A DNA stretch of 64,000 bases from Romanomermis culicivorax (GCA_963922205.1 CAWUHX010000401.1:62001-126000), one strand, 5' to 3'. Positions 43,886 through 55,527 are shown, numbered from the stretch's first letter. Notes: generated from the letters alone by a model not told the origin. A program made the numbers and translations.

Positions 43886-44259
43886 GGAAGTAACTTTTGG
43901 CGACGAAGAAATTAAAATCTTTCGACGATAAATTTCCGCAGGTTATTGATTCTGATAGCCACAAAAATGAAGTCGATCAAATGAGAATGGAATGACGTTC
44001 CATGAAATCTGTCATCTTCATTGTAAGAAGCGCTGTTTGCTGAAAAACACGAAATGACAGTAATGATAACCATAGCTATACTTAGGGACTGCCTGCGGAG
44101 TTTGACCTCATGCAGTCTTTCCACTGATTCAATGCAAAATTTTGACTCATCCAAAAAAGGTCGAAGTAGATTTATTAGTTCGCATGTCCTTAAAAGGCTT
44201 TCAATTTTCAAATAAACACCGCACGATTTTTAAGTAATGATTAAAAATTCATTGACTAG

Positions 44260-44765
44260 AAAGCATACTATAGTCTGTCTTTAATAAAATGCTTCTAAAT
44301 AGAAGAGTGCTGCAAATCAGAATCGTCGTCAAAATCGCTGACATGTAGTCTGTTTTTCTTGAAATGCTTCCAAATAATGAAAGTAGAAAGCAGGTAGTGT
44401 TTCAGATTTTTACGATTTTCTGACAAACAGTGTATTATCACGTAGGACTGGAAATTTGTAAGCATGCCGACCAAACCTTTAACGATTTTTCGGGTGAAAA
44501 ATTTTACAGTAAGAACTTTATGTAAACGATTTTGACAACAGTATTGATTCGTGTCACTTTTCTATTTAGAAGAATTTTATATAAAACATACTTTAGAGCT
44601 CTTACTGTAAAATTTTTCGCTTGAAAATTTGTTAAAGATTGGATCAGTAGCTCACAAATGTCTATTCCTTTATGATATAAAAAATCTGCAATACTACTTG
44701 CTTTCCACATTCATAATCTGGAAGCATTTCAAGAAAAACAAACTATAGTTTTACTTATCAGCGGT
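44260..44765. repeat. Relatives of the TAGTCTG MITE (family J)
   Basis: It contains two overlapping sets of ends (CTATAGTCTGTCTTTAATAA; TAGTCTGTTTTTCTTGAAAT; and the right end ATTTCAAGAAAAACAAACTA). The internal sequence matches the intact 47,575-47,817 copy: GGACTGGAAATTTGTAAGCA, AACGATTTTTCGGGTGAAAA and AACGATTTTGACAACAGTA. It appears to be one copy inserted in or fused with another. Confidence 0.55.
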
Positions 44766-44827
44766 TACTTATTCTCTGATTGGTCTGTTATCAAGACTTA
44801 AGTATAATAGTATAGAGAGTTTTTCAG

Positions 44828-45193
44828 GGACATTTTGGGGGTTCCTTGCATACTGTACACAGACAAAAGAATATTCACTACAAAATTCCTGGTAGTCCCA
44901 AATGGAAGCTCAAAAACACAGAGTTCAAGACCAAAAGCTATAAGAAAAAATTCAAGAACATTTACCTATCAGAGGAATAGTTCAGACCTCTGATCCCCTG
45001 TGATGTCATTGATGATGTGACCAGAATTTATCTCGCCTTAGATCTACTGAACCTGACTCTTGTTCAGTTCCTTGATATTCAGAAAGGCCTCCACATCCAG
45101 CAATATCCCCAACACAACCATGGTCTCTACAGCCAGGAAAAAATGGAACATAATGAGTCCATAGTTATCAAGTCTAATGCACATGTCGAATAA
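44828..45193 (+). pseudogene. Coding-like frame with one internal stop
   Basis: After a good acceptor (GAGTTTTTCAG|) a single frame runs 122 codons, interrupted only by TAG at 44,978 and ending at TAA 45,191. It lacks an ATG. Peptides include GHFGGSLHTVHRQKNIHYKI, then KWKLKNTEFKTKSYKKKFKN, and after the stop VIDDVTRIYLALDLLNLTLV and QFLDIQKGLHIQQYPQHNHG. That length without stops is unusual for this A/T-rich DNA and the text looks protein-like. It may be a decayed transposon or gene exon. I do not recognise the family. Confidence 0.3.
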
Positions 45194-46349
45194 TAATTAT
45201 GAAGCTATCTACACACTTGCAATAAATGGTAGGAATTTCAGAGGCAGGTAAAAAGAGATAAAAAATATTGTGGAAAAAATAGTGAAAAACATACTGTTTA
45301 TGGCAAAACAGCCGCCAAATATTTTTAAATCTACAACTGCAACATTGTATAGCCACTAGGTAATACCTTAGCAGCTTTGCTGCAAGTAATTGTTGTCAGA
45401 AAAGAGTGCAGGAATCTTAAGTCTCAAAAACCCATCAGAAAGCAAAATAAATTGGACATTAGTGCTATGCAGGCGTATACCCTGCAGCTGAGAAGTCAGT
45501 ATATACAATTGCAGTTTACTTTCAATTTTGTCACTTGAAACCAGCCTTAGACATCAACAGCATGTCTAAAAACATTTCATACTGTGTTTTCACGCTTGAT
45601 ATATAAGCAGGTTACAGAAGCCTTATCACTTTCGTTTTGCTATCTTGCTGAAAAATATCATAAAACATGACAAACTCTACTGCTCTAGTATAAAAACGAT
45701 TTGTAGCCATTTATATCATAGGGAGCATGTTCGGATGGATGAACCCGCCAATAATTGCTCAAAAAGGCTTATCTATGTTCAATCACTGCTTATCACTGGA
45801 AATTATGCAATGTCAATATATTTTGAGGATCCAGGATAGCAGCAAATTTTTCCACAACATTGAACAGGCAAAAGTATTCATCATTACAAGCAAAAATTAT
45901 CCCATAATCTTCCTCTGTACGAGAAACGCCCTGTCTATTCCAAACCGGCTGCTTAGCACATAAATATCTATGGTGATCAGAATTGTTCGGCGGCCAAGCC
46001 GGCAATGATGACGATATCAAGAAATGAAGGAGCATAATTTTTTATGCAAGAACGGTAGAAGCAAAACATATAGACAGGAATAGAAACGTAGTAAAAGAAC
46101 ACCTGCTGGATTCTTGCGGTTTTAATAACTAATGGTGTATGATGTCTATATAGCTTCATTAATTTTGTACATATAGCTGAGCAGCAAAAATCATTGTGGG
46201 AACATCTATGTCCCTTTTCCTGGATGAGAAATGAATACATGCTAAAACTTCTTGAATTTCAGGAATGATATGTTTGAAGCGAGAAAATTTTTTCCATATA
46301 CACCGTAAATTATATCACAAAGGTAAAAATCGTTCATCATCATACAGCT
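45194..46349. other. AT-rich spacer, nothing recognised
   Basis: No supported gene or repeat was found. Overlapping frames at 45,645-46,240 on both strands mirror each other and have no splice evidence. Confidence 0.4.
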
Positions 46350-47935
46350 GCTTTGATGACCACCACTAGAACCACAATTTCTGAATCACGTGGCTCTTCT
46401 GTTGGTGCAGTTAGAAGTGCGTCTTCCTCGTAAAATTGATGGTTTGAGCCCCTCAGCGAGCATTACTATTATTATGAACTGGTCACCTATATATTTGGAC
46501 ATATACATTGAAAACAATGCAGGATCCTATATTCCTCAATGGTGTATTGTAGTGGTGCATTAGCTGTTCGTCTTGCGGCCTGCTACACTTGTACCCACCA
46601 ACACTACAACCACAATTTGTCAACCATCCACATGGCTCACTTAGCACATTTGGTAGTGCGGGTCAAACCTCTCACCAAAGACTATTACTCTGAAGTCCAG
46701 TCCATGTGGATTTGGCATACAACATTGATAACTATTCCGGGTCTTTTCTTCCTGCGAGGGGATGTTGTAGTGGTGAATCGTGCTCTTCATCATGTGACCT
46801 CCGGCACCACATACACCACAAGCACTACAATCATATTCTCTGAACCATTAACATGGCTCAGTTGACACTGTAGTAGTACATCTGCCTTGTACGCCGAAGG
46901 TTTATGGTTCAAGCCTCTCACCAAGCATTATTTTTCTGGCAAGCAGCATAGTTTTCTGATATGCCCCATGTGTGGATTTCAGGATGTAGCATTGGTGGCC
47001 ATCCAGGGCTCTTTCCTCCTCAAAGAGGGTGTTGTAGTGATGCATCCATCTGTTGATCACAACAACTGACCCCCACACACCACCACTATCACCACAATTT
47101 CTTAATACTTCACGTGGGTTCATTAGCACAGTGGGTCGCGTGTCGTATTAACAAATCCACGTGGGCAGCGCGTCAGAAAAATTATGTGTGGTGAGGGACT
47201 CGAACCCTCGACCTCCTGCATACAAGGCAGACGCACTACCCAATGTGCTAACCAATTGTGGTTTTACTGGTGGTGGTGAGTGCAGAGCAATCAGCACGAT
47301 GAACAGCTGCATTAACCACTAGAACAACAAGCACATCTACCTTGTATGCAGAAAGTTGATGGTTCAACACCTTCACCAAGCATTATGTCTCCAAGGCATC
47401 ATCTCTGTGAATTTGTGCACATGATGTTAGTGGCAATCTAGGGTGCCATCCTCCTCAAGGGGTTGTTGTAGTGGTGCATCTGACTGTTCATCGTGCAGCC
47501 TACTCTGCATATGCCACCAACAATAAAATTAGAATTTGCAAACTGGTTGCAGTAGCAGGTAGCTTGTCTGCCTATAGTCTGCCTTTCTTAAAATGCTTCC
47601 AAATAATAAAAGTGGAAAGCAAGTAGTATTTCAGATTTTTGTGATTCACTGATAAACGAAATATCATGTAGGACTGGAAATTTGTGAGCATACTGATCTA
47701 ACGTTTAGCAATTTTTCGAGTGAAAAATTTACAGTAAGAACTGTTTATAAACGATTTTGACGACAGTACTGATTTGTGTCACTTTTCTATTTGGAAGCAT
47801 TCTGTAAAAATAGACTATAGTATACAGATCGTCGATAGTTCGAGCCTCTCACTAAGCATAACTTTTCTGTTGTGCTAGCCGCGTGAATTTGGACTTATGA
47901 AATTGGTGACTTATTGCCAGTACATCAACACAAGA
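46350..47935 (+). repeat. Cluster of tRNA-derived SINE units (CACCACTACAACCACAATTT family)
   Basis: Four to five related units of about 225-440 bases lie mostly head to tail. Each has GTTGTAGTGGTGCATC, then CCACCAACACTACAACCACA, a tRNA-like half (TGGCTCAGTTAGCACAGTGG, TCTGCCTTGTAYGCAGAAGG, GGTTCAAGCCTCTCACCAAG) and a tail (GGATTTGGGCATAACATTGG, then TCTTTCCTCCTC). The unit at about 47,183-47,265 is inverted (GTGAGGGACTCGAACCCTCG). The last unit is split by a MITE at 47,575-47,817. The best-preserved relative is at 52,205-52,430. Confidence 0.65.
47575..47817. mobile_element. Tc1/mariner-type MITE (family J) inserted in a SINE
   Basis: The ends are TAGTCTGCCTTTCTTAAAAT and its inverted relative ...AGACTA, with TA repeated on both sides (47,573-47,574; 47,818-47,819). 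The length is 243 bp with no coding capacity. The host SINE reads TCTGCC before it and GTATACAGATCG after it, matching the uninterrupted TCTGCCTTGTATGCAGA of other units, so the insertion point is clear. Confidence 0.7.
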
Positions 47936-48640
47936 AAAATGCTGGCTTCCAAATCTGAAAGGAATTATCCAAATATCCTTCTTGACAGGTTAATTATAGT
48001 CTGAGTCAGAAAACTTGTTTTTTATTGGCTCTGGTTATTGTAATCAGTAAAACTCACTCTCTTTGGCACTTCATTCATGCTGATAAGCAATTCTAGCCAT
48101 CGTATTCAGCTCACTACGTCCTATTTTGAAGATTCTACTTTCGCTAAGCTTTTTCTCCACATCTGATCACATCTTATTTTTGAACATTGTGGCACATGTC
48201 TGATATGAAGCTAGTTCATTAGTTAGTGGAATGCTTAGAAGCATCACGACTGCACCACATCGATCTGAATGTGACTTTAGAAAACATGCCGATATTAGAT
48301 TTTAAAAATTCATTATGCTACTGGCACGGACATCTTATCCTCTTCAATTAACATTCTGATACATTTTGAGACAGTTTGTGCCATCCTCGATGTTGTGATG
48401 CCCTTAGATAATCTGGTCACAAAGTGAAAGTGCCATATTGTATGAGATACTAAATATATTCTATGCAGAGAACTAGTCCTTTAGAAGTATATGGTCAAAC
48501 GGCTGAATTTGCCTGCAGATGCAGTGGATTGTGTCTGAAGAATGGATGCCCGGCGTATCCTCAAACGGGGGTGTCGTAGTTGTCACCCAGATTTTTGTAC
48601 GACTATAACCACAAATTCTGGATCATTTATGTGGCTCAGT
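47936..48640. other. Spacer, nothing recognised
   Basis: No gene was found. The composition is ordinary for the window and no repeat boundary was recognised. Confidence 0.35.
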
Positions 48641-48644
48641 TAAT

Positions 48645-48842
48645 GTTGCGGCAACCTCTTCCCGCTACTCGGAGCTTCAGTAAAAGTTAGGCTCGGTCTG
48701 GGACTTGAACCCAGGACCTTGCGGCTACCGTCTGCAGGCTCTAACCAACTGAGCCAACCGAGCAGCGGGAAAGGCGCTCTCTTTTTGCAACAATTCGTAG
48801 TTGAGGTGGCTGCTTTGGCCACTCTCAACTTCCCTCCGCTGT
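48645..48842 (-). repeat. tRNA-Thr-derived SINE, copy 2
   Basis: The tRNA-like core at 48,690-48,763 (minus) has an acceptor GCTCGGT/ACCGAGC with all seven pairs, but the anticodon arm is altered (TGCAG against CCGCA; loop ACGGTAG lacks U33). The leader (complement of TTGCAACAATTCGTAGTTGA) and tail (complement of CTTCAGTAAAAGTTAG) are as in copies 1 and 3. It forms a direct repeat, about 229 bases apart, with copy 3. Confidence 0.75.
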
Positions 48843-48875
48843 CGAGTTTGACGGACCGTCAAGGGCCACCAGTGT

Positions 48876-49065
48876 TGAGGCAACCTCTTCCCGCTACTCG
48901 GGGCTTCAGTAAAAGTTAGGCTCGGTCTGGGACTTGAACCCAGGACCTTGCGGCTACCATCCGCACGCTCTAACCAACTGAGCCAACCGAGCAGCGGGAA
49001 AGGCGCTCTCTTATTGCAACAATTCGTAGTTGAGGTGGCTGCTTTGGCCACTCTCAACATTAATG
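48876..49065 (-). repeat. tRNA-Thr-derived SINE, copy 3
   Basis: This is the best-preserved copy, in direct repeat with copy 2. The leader GCAGCCACCTCAACTACGAA, the core and the tail TAACTTTTACTGAAGCCCCG are all present. The spacer between the two copies contains TTTGACGGACCGTCAAG, which may be an original flank. A fragment of the same family (GCTCGGGCCTCCAAGTAAAA) is at about 49,825. Confidence 0.75.
48919..48992 (-). tRNA. tRNA-Thr-like sequence (anticodon GGT), SINE-embedded
   Basis: It folds as a complete cloverleaf: acceptor GCTCGGT/ACCGAGC 7 of 7, D stem GCTC/GAGC, anticodon stem TGCGG/CCGCA 5 of 5 with loop ATGGTAG (U33, anticodon GGT), variable AGGTC, T arm CTGGG-TTCAAGT-CCCAG. A and B box promoters are intact. 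Eukaryotes normally read ACC with an A34 (inosine) tRNA, so a GGT anticodon argues that this is a SINE head rather than a genuine gene. It is flanked by the SINE leader and tail, and two decayed copies exist in the window. Confidence 0.45.
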
Positions 49066-49084
49066 CAGCTAGCAGCTTGTCTGC

Positions 49085-49250
49085 GTTTGCGACCAGACAT
49101 CAGAGCAGAGGCGACAGAGCGTTGAAATTAGAGTGTGGACATTAGAGCACGAACATCTCAGCACAGGGTAACAGACCACATGGACATTAGAGCGCATGAA
49201 CCTTAGAGTGCAGGAGAATAGAGTGCAAGGACATTGGATCACTTCAAATC
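49085..49250. repeat. Single arm of fold-back family G
   Basis: Tandem units GACATCAGAGCAGAGG, GACATTAGAGCACG, GACATTAGAGCGCATG, CCTTAGAGTGCAGG, GAATAGAGTGCAAGG match the left arm of 38,551-39,400. No complementary arm was found nearby, so this is a truncated or rearranged copy. Confidence 0.6.
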
Positions 49251-49299
49251 CGCTTTTCTTATGCCAGAACCTGCATAAAAATGGTACGGCAAAATTGAC

Positions 49300-49540
49300 A
49301 AATTGAAAAAAATCCATCGTCCGTGTCTGCATCAACCTTGCAGACTTAAGAATCCAAAACCTGTATCTGCATCTCAGACGCAAAAATTTTCCAAAACAGT
49401 GGCCTCCATAATCCACTGTACACCCTTCGGTAAAAGTCTACTTTAAAAAATGCAGATTCTGTATCCACCATCCATGTTTACATCTTCCTTTCGTACCAAA
49501 ATCCACTGACCACATCTGCTGTCGGATTTCGCTCTTCAGT
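49300..49540. repeat. Fragment related to the 24.9 kb hAT-like MITE
   Basis: The words CTGTATCTGCATCTCAGACG, AGATTCTGTATCCACCATCC, ACATCTGCTGTCGGATTTC echo the subterminal repeats of 24,865-25,367. Ends are not defined. More scraps with the same words are at 52,150-52,190 and 53,700-53,900. Confidence 0.35.
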
Positions 49541-52200
49541 CATACCAATTCTTCACAGCATACTACTCAAATCTACTAAACTCAGGTTCAAGTATTCTAT
49601 TGCAGTGAAAGTATACTTAGGTTACAAAAAAAACATTTTTCATTGTAACTTATAAGGATATCTGAGGCTTGAAAGACCTCGAGCCTAGTTTATCCTCAGT
49701 TTATTGCAACTGCTGACAAGTTGCTCGAGTTCAAGCAGCACCTGCAGCTGAGACACAGATTTGTGCATGAAACATGTGTTTCAGGTCAATAGTTGGATCT
49801 TTTCGATGGAATCTATTCCCATTGCTCGGGCCTCCAAGTAAAAGCTAGGCTCGGTCCTGCTTAAATCTCAATGGTCATTTTTTCTGACGGTCCAGCATGG
49901 AAGTGGCCAAAATAACTACTAAAGCCAAAACACCGCATTCAACTTGATCCATGCAGCTCTTGGGCGAACATTTTCATTTTCCCGTGGTGCTGCAGAAAAA
50001 TCGACTAAAAGCACACAAAGTTTCAAATTCCTTCATTGATTTTGCATATTGGACCAAAAAAAGTTAGAAATTGCTAGATCAGCAGCCGAGTGTGAACGAG
50101 TTGCACGCCACCTGCTAGCCTGAAGTGGTTCTTAATGCTCAATGCAAAATAATACTTCCATATGAACCATGTGAATTTGTTATGGATGTAGCAGTCATCT
50201 CATATCTATTGACCAGAAAATTGATGATTTCTTAGTGTTAACATTTTTTTAGTCTAATGCACGCTCCATTCACCCACACATTGCTTATGATACCTTTTTT
50301 CCAAGTTAGCTGTAAAGGCAGACTTTGCAGGACTATATAGTCATATGTGCTCAACTTATATGAGAGGCGCTCTTAGGGGCAATTTTGCCACCTAGTCGAG
50401 GTCACATCCCATAGACTAGCAGGCAGGACTTGTTTGGCTACCTACCTATAAATGAAATGGGCCTACCTCCTGATGCGCTGCATCTTATCGCCAAGATGCT
50501 AACTGGGCTGAGTGAACCTCCACAAGAAGCATTCCAAGCTTGATACACAATTTACTGGCTGCATAAGGATGAAAGGCTGCTGTGTCTGCCAAGGCCAGCT
50601 GCCAGAAAAATTGAGGTCGCACCCAAAATGGAACCTGGTTCTCAAGTTTAGTAGTTTGAGGTTATAACCACTAGACTAAGACAGCCTTATATTGTTCTGA
50701 CTATGGGAACAACCAGTAACGCCGGCATCAGGATCAGTGGATATAACTTCGGTCAGGCTAGACTTCCCTGGACCTTGGTATATTGTGAGTTTCTACTTTC
50801 AGGTGGATGCCCATTAGGGAAACCCTGTCCACTTTTCTATTACAAGCTTGTGTTAGTGCCAGTTCCAGCAAACTTAAATTATGCTGCAAATGAAGGTTGT
50901 GTTCAGGCTGCTAGAGAACTGATGCACTATACTGACCTTAAGGAAAATCTTCTGAATGACCACAGTACTCCTTTAGTTATATTGCTGACGTCATTTGACT
51001 TGAGACAAGCCATAACCTATTTATAAATATGAAATGAGTACTTTCATATTCAAGATGCCCTATCTGAACATAACACAACTCGTATAACTGGATACTATAT
51101 GTAATAAAATTCAAAAAGCAAGAATATGCAAATTTCTTACAGTTTGGTCGTTTGTTTCTCCTAGTAACGCTGGAGCATGGATCACCTACTATTGGCAATA
51201 AAAATAGTATTATGTAAGGTGCTCTACAGCCGCCCGGCCGGTATCCAGGATGAACAAACTAGCGAAAGTATACTAGGCGAACACTGTATAAGCTACTCGT
51301 TCAGGCATTCCATATTTTATATCATAATCGATCATCAACAGTGTGTTGCTCTTCTCTGCTGAACAACTCCCTACTACGAGGATGCGGCTAATCATTAGAG
51401 CAGCATCTATGTGTGTATCGTCTAGGGTCGTTGATGCGAGGAAAAATAAGGTAAAAAATGCAATTAACCTGCGGCCTATAGACAACATTCTTGAGATAAG
51501 GACACAGGTGCCACTACGTGGCGAAAAAAGTAGAAATAGAAACGGTATTTTTTTGCCGAGAGCTTAATTAGACCTAGATTCTTATATGGAAATGGAGGAG
51601 AGAAAAGCTAACAATTATTCTACACTCGGTCAAGTGGATAATTTGATCCCTTTCACGACGCACACACTATAGAATAATGTGGAGTTTTTCACAACAATTT
51701 TTAAACTGTAAACAGGTCGAGTGTGGGAAATAACGACACATGTCGAATTTCATATCCCAAGAAAAAATCTCAAACTATTATAGTCATATTATAGTCATAT
51801 AGTTGTTGCTAAGGGCAGATTGAGACTGAACCAATTCTTTAAAAAAATGGTTTTCGTAAGAAAAAATAGCTTTTCATAGGGAAACAAATTGTTTAAAAAA
51901 TTACATGCGTAGATTGTATAGATTACTGTAAGTTTCTCACTTTGGTAAAAATTCATTTGGTTTTCTACCAAAATCTACGTAACCAGCTTATCAGAAAAAT
52001 AATGCTTGATTAGGTTATCAAACCTACGATCCACTGCTAGGGCCTTAGGTTAAGAGTGCAAAAAATTGTGAGAAACGATTAAACTTTTTTGAAGGCACAG
52101 CTAATCAATGTACAACGAAACTACGCTTGGACAAGCTTGACTAAAATTCAGATTCCGTCTGCAGATGCAGATGCTGGATTCATCTCCATACATTTTCAGC
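49541..52200. other. Spacer with one dispersed repeat, no recognised gene
   Basis: 50,740-51,010 is the dispersed repeat also seen at 40,490. The 107-codon frame at 50,703-51,026 lies across it and is not supported. A weak tRNA-like stretch on the minus strand at about 50,635-50,690 does not fold. Nothing else was recognised. Confidence 0.4.
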
Positions 52201-52204
52201 TGGT

Positions 52205-52430
52205 GAATTTTGGTGGAATTTTGTTGTAGTGGTGCGTCCAGCTGTTCATTACACGGCATGCCCCGCACTGACCACCACCACTACAACCACAATTTTCGAA
52301 CAATCCACGTGGCTCAGTTAGCGCAGTTGGTAGAACGTCTGCCTCGTGTGCGGAAGGTCGAGGGTTCGAGCCCCTCACCGAGTATTATTTTTGAGGCGCC
52401 ACCTACATGGATTTAAGCATAAGCCAATCT
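52205..52430 (+). repeat. Best-preserved SINE unit of the 46.4 kb family
   Basis: It has GTTGTAGTGGTGCGTCCAGC, ACCACCACCACTACAACCAC and AATTTTCGAACAATCCACGT, then a tRNA-like half: GGCTCAGTTAGCGCAGTTGG, anticodon stem TCTGC/GCGGA with loop CTCGTGT (anticodon CGT, Thr), and a perfect T stem GAGGG/CCCTC around TTCGAGC. The acceptor stem has a mismatch. The tail runs into an LTR family-3 copy that begins TGTTGGGCAC at 52,430. Confidence 0.65.
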
Positions 52431-52960
52431 GTTGGGCACTTTGTTGCTGCCCATTTCACAATCGTGTAGTTCAACTGTAAATGAGTAAACGTTTGACAGA
52501 TGCAGAAAAATTTGCATGGCAATGAAGCATCACAAAAAGAAGAAAAAATGATTATGAAATCATTTTTGTTTTTGTTCTACATTTTAGTTATCTGCAGCAA
52601 ATCTTTAACCTGCAACTTATTGATTTACATAACCTTAGAGGTTTGTCCACATTCTTATTAATTTGCATATTTGGTATTGGTTTGCAGTTATACGAAGGGC
52701 TCTAAATCCGGGCCTGACTATTTGCAGACGTCAGATTAGAGCTATGCCGTAAAGAGTCTTTCCTTTCTGGTGCGTTCTAGTGGAGGCAGTTTTTCCTCCA
52801 GAACTCAACGACGTCCACTCTTTGAGAGTTCATTTCGAAGCCATAGTTTGTCATGAGGTCCGGGCAAGGTCTGCAGCACTAGGTCCGAGGCTAACGAAGG
52901 AGAAATAACTAGTTGAACCCGACTATAGTTATTTTCGTTATTGGAAATAAATACGTGCAT
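52430..52960. mobile_element. LTR family 3, diverged copy
   Basis: It begins TGTTGGGCACTTTGTTGCTG and follows the 39,803 copy through ATTTGCATGGCAA, GATTATGAAATCATT, TCCACATTCTTATT, GCAGACGTCAGATTAGA, GGTCCGGGCAAGG and TCCGAGGC. The right end is unclear and no duplication is seen. It sits in the tail of the SINE at 52,205. Confidence 0.45.
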
Positions 52961-54290
52961 ATTATATCCGGTATCTGGAAGATATGGATGGTGGATTTTC
53001 CTCACTTAAATACAGCTTTTGATGGCTGATGAAGATTTGTTTTCACTCGTTCCAAATATTTTCCGGTGGATTTGGACGACTGAATTGTGGAATCTGTGAA
53101 AACGGTGGATCCGTGTCTGGCATCCACAAAAGTTCTGAAACGTGGATTTTTTTCACTGAAGCAGATTTTTTTGAATGATAACAAAGTACATTACCAGGCG
53201 GAACCTGTCTACACTTAACATGTCCTAAACGCACCAAAAGATGCATCCAAGATGCGTTCGGTCTACTTTGCCCACCAGAAAATTGACAGATTACGAGTTT
53301 TCATCGGGCTCAGCCAAACAATTTTACCGATGATCCCTTTCTATTTTCCTATGGGAAGCATAAGTACATTATCTGGCAGATATAACAGAAAGGTCAACTG
53401 TGGCGAGACTGTAGGTTAGAACAATGTACATCTCCACCAAACATTCTGAAAAATACATGATTAACAATTATGGAACGAATATCTATTATTAGAAAGATTA
53501 AACTTTTATTTGTAAAATGTGACTTTTTGGGGCTTAGTTTGACCTGGTAGTGTACATTTGACATACAATATTATTGCAAATTTAAAAATTTTGATTTGAT
53601 TTTGAAAACGTAATTTTGTTCAAAAAAGTCATTCTGTCCAAAAAATGTGAGGTCTGTTGAAAAACAGAAGAAATTCATGTTTGAGACGTTTTGCGGTTGA
53701 AAGAATCGTCGGAATCTGCATTTCAGTCATTGAAATCGGCTAGAAAATATCTGGAATGAGTGAAAAAAATGTTTATGTGAAATTAGAATCTGCATTGCGG
53801 CGGTCATCACCATCCGCATTTTAGACTTTGGATCCTAGCAGATTCCATCAAAAGTGAGCAGATTTGAAGCGGCCATCTACATCTGCATTTAACACACCAA
53901 TGCGCCACCCACTTTCACAGAAGACACCCACATCCAAGCTGTATCACTCATGAACAGGATGTCGCCTGGATATTCAGGTGGGTAGTCTACTGAGCATGCC
54001 ATGCTCATCTTATAGCATTACAACTTTACGACATGTAATCCTCCTATCATGGTTTTGAACTCAAACCTAAGATATAATGGGTAACATAGTAAAAATATAA
54101 GATGGATTCATCAATAGTGAATTTTAATTATCTAAAACTTATGGTCAGCATGGTAGAGAATAGGTCACTTGTGATCAAATATCTTGCTGTTGACACAGCA
54201 GACGTACATTCTGAGTTTCTGAATTGAACGTATCAAGGTGTATCTAAAAATCTATTTGGACGTCTATTTAAAAAAAAAATCTACTTTCAG
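52961..54290. other. Spacer, repeat scraps only
   Basis: Scattered GGAT/GCAGAT words (for example near 53,100 and 53,830-53,890) relate to the hAT-like MITE family. No gene was found. Confidence 0.35.
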
Positions 54291-54992
54291 GGCCCATTGA
54301 AAAATAAGCTAACCACTAAGGGCAAGAATCCCAACAATGACCAATTCATGTAAGTTATATGAACTGCTTCGAAAGATTTTGCACGTCACCCATGTAGATG
54401 ATCAAGTGAGGAGGAAAGTACTCCACGAACTTCAAGGCACGTTGGCCAAGCCAAAAGGGTCAAGCCGATGTAGGCTCATCGATCCATCGGATGATACTGG
54501 ATCAATGAACGATCGTGTCACACCATTTTTATGGGTATGACTAGGTAACCATGAGTGCAAGACTTGATGTTGTGGCTGATACATCCTTATAGGTGTGGCC
54601 ATATCTTCAAGCTGGTTTAAAATAAGTTAGTAAGTTTCGCCTTATAGGTTAAAAATCCCCAAAATTCCGCTGACATCCTCACCTCCCGTTGATCAGTCAA
54701 AAATACTAGTAATGCTCTTTTAGGATAGATTTTTGGGTCGATCTAGTTGAGATCTATCGTTTAATATTTAATTCGATTCGTTTTGAAAATTGTAAAGTGC
54801 TGCAATTCATCACATTTCACAGACAATTTGGTCATTGCTGACGTCACATGTCACTATTTCACATCACATGCAATTTCTTACCACAGATTCCAAAATACTC
54901 TCCTTCTCCACGACGAACTACAATATTTGCAAAATCTCATTTTGTTACTGCTTTTATACCGCAAGACGATGAGACGAGACGCCGATGATTAA
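54291..54992 (+). CDS. 3' end of an unrecognised gene, two exons
   Basis: Exon 54,291-54,349 follows CTACTTTCAG| and ends AT|GTAAGT. Exon 54,887-54,992 follows TTACCACAG| and ends with TAA. The first ends in phase 2 and the second supplies the missing base, so they join in one frame: GPLKNKLTTKGKNPNNDQF, then IFQNTLLLHDELQYLQNLIL, five Leu and YRKTMRRDADD. The end is a likely amphipathic or leucine-rich helix with a charged tail. No family is recognised, and upstream exons were not found, so the gene would continue to the left. Good splice sites with matching phase are the main support. Confidence 0.4.
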
Positions 54993-55460
54993 TGACATGG
55001 TTCGTCGAGGGACAATCCAGAGCGATCCTAGTCGATTTTGTCATTAAACTTGTATCTTCCGTTTCTAGGGCTTATTTTCGGTTTTTGCCCTCCCCGAAGA
55101 TTTTTTCTATGTAAAAATTAACGAAAAGTAATCCTATTTTTTTGAGTTGACAATATAAATGGAAAAGTCATTTTTGGGCGGATTGAGGATTCGTTGGAGA
55201 TGATCTTGATCAATGGAGCTGATTTTCTACGAGAAAAGTCAAGAACAACTTTTTTTGTTTCTGCATTTGAAACATTAGCTGGATTATTCTAAAAAGCTCG
55301 ACATTTTTCTAATGGATTTGGGGGAGACGCAGGGATAAACTTTGGTATCATTTAGCTGATAGTATCTGCTAGGAAATGGTTTTCTACTCGAAAGATAAAG
55401 AAGGAACGATGCTTGCAAAAGGAAAATTAATCCATCTTCAAACATTCAGCAATCAATGTA

Positions 55461-55527
55461 GGAAAGGAAAGGAAAGGAAAGGAAAGGAAAGGAAAGGAAA
55501 GGAAAGGAAAGGAAAGGAAAGGAAAGG
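55461..55527 (+). repeat. (GGAAA)n microsatellite
   Basis: About 13 perfect tandem copies of the pentamer GGAAA, with no interruptions. It is likely polymorphic. Confidence 0.95.

Noticed and set aside
43912..44211. Minus frame with a signal-like LSIAMVIITVISCFSANS segment
   Set aside because: It is not in frame with the adjacent exon at 43,730-43,885, and a strong acceptor inside it leads only to a stop; no supporting exon was found.
50635..50690. tRNA-like stretch on the minus strand (TTAGTCTAGTGGTTATAACC)
   Set aside because: The D-arm looks right, but the anticodon and T arms do not pair; at most a SINE scrap.
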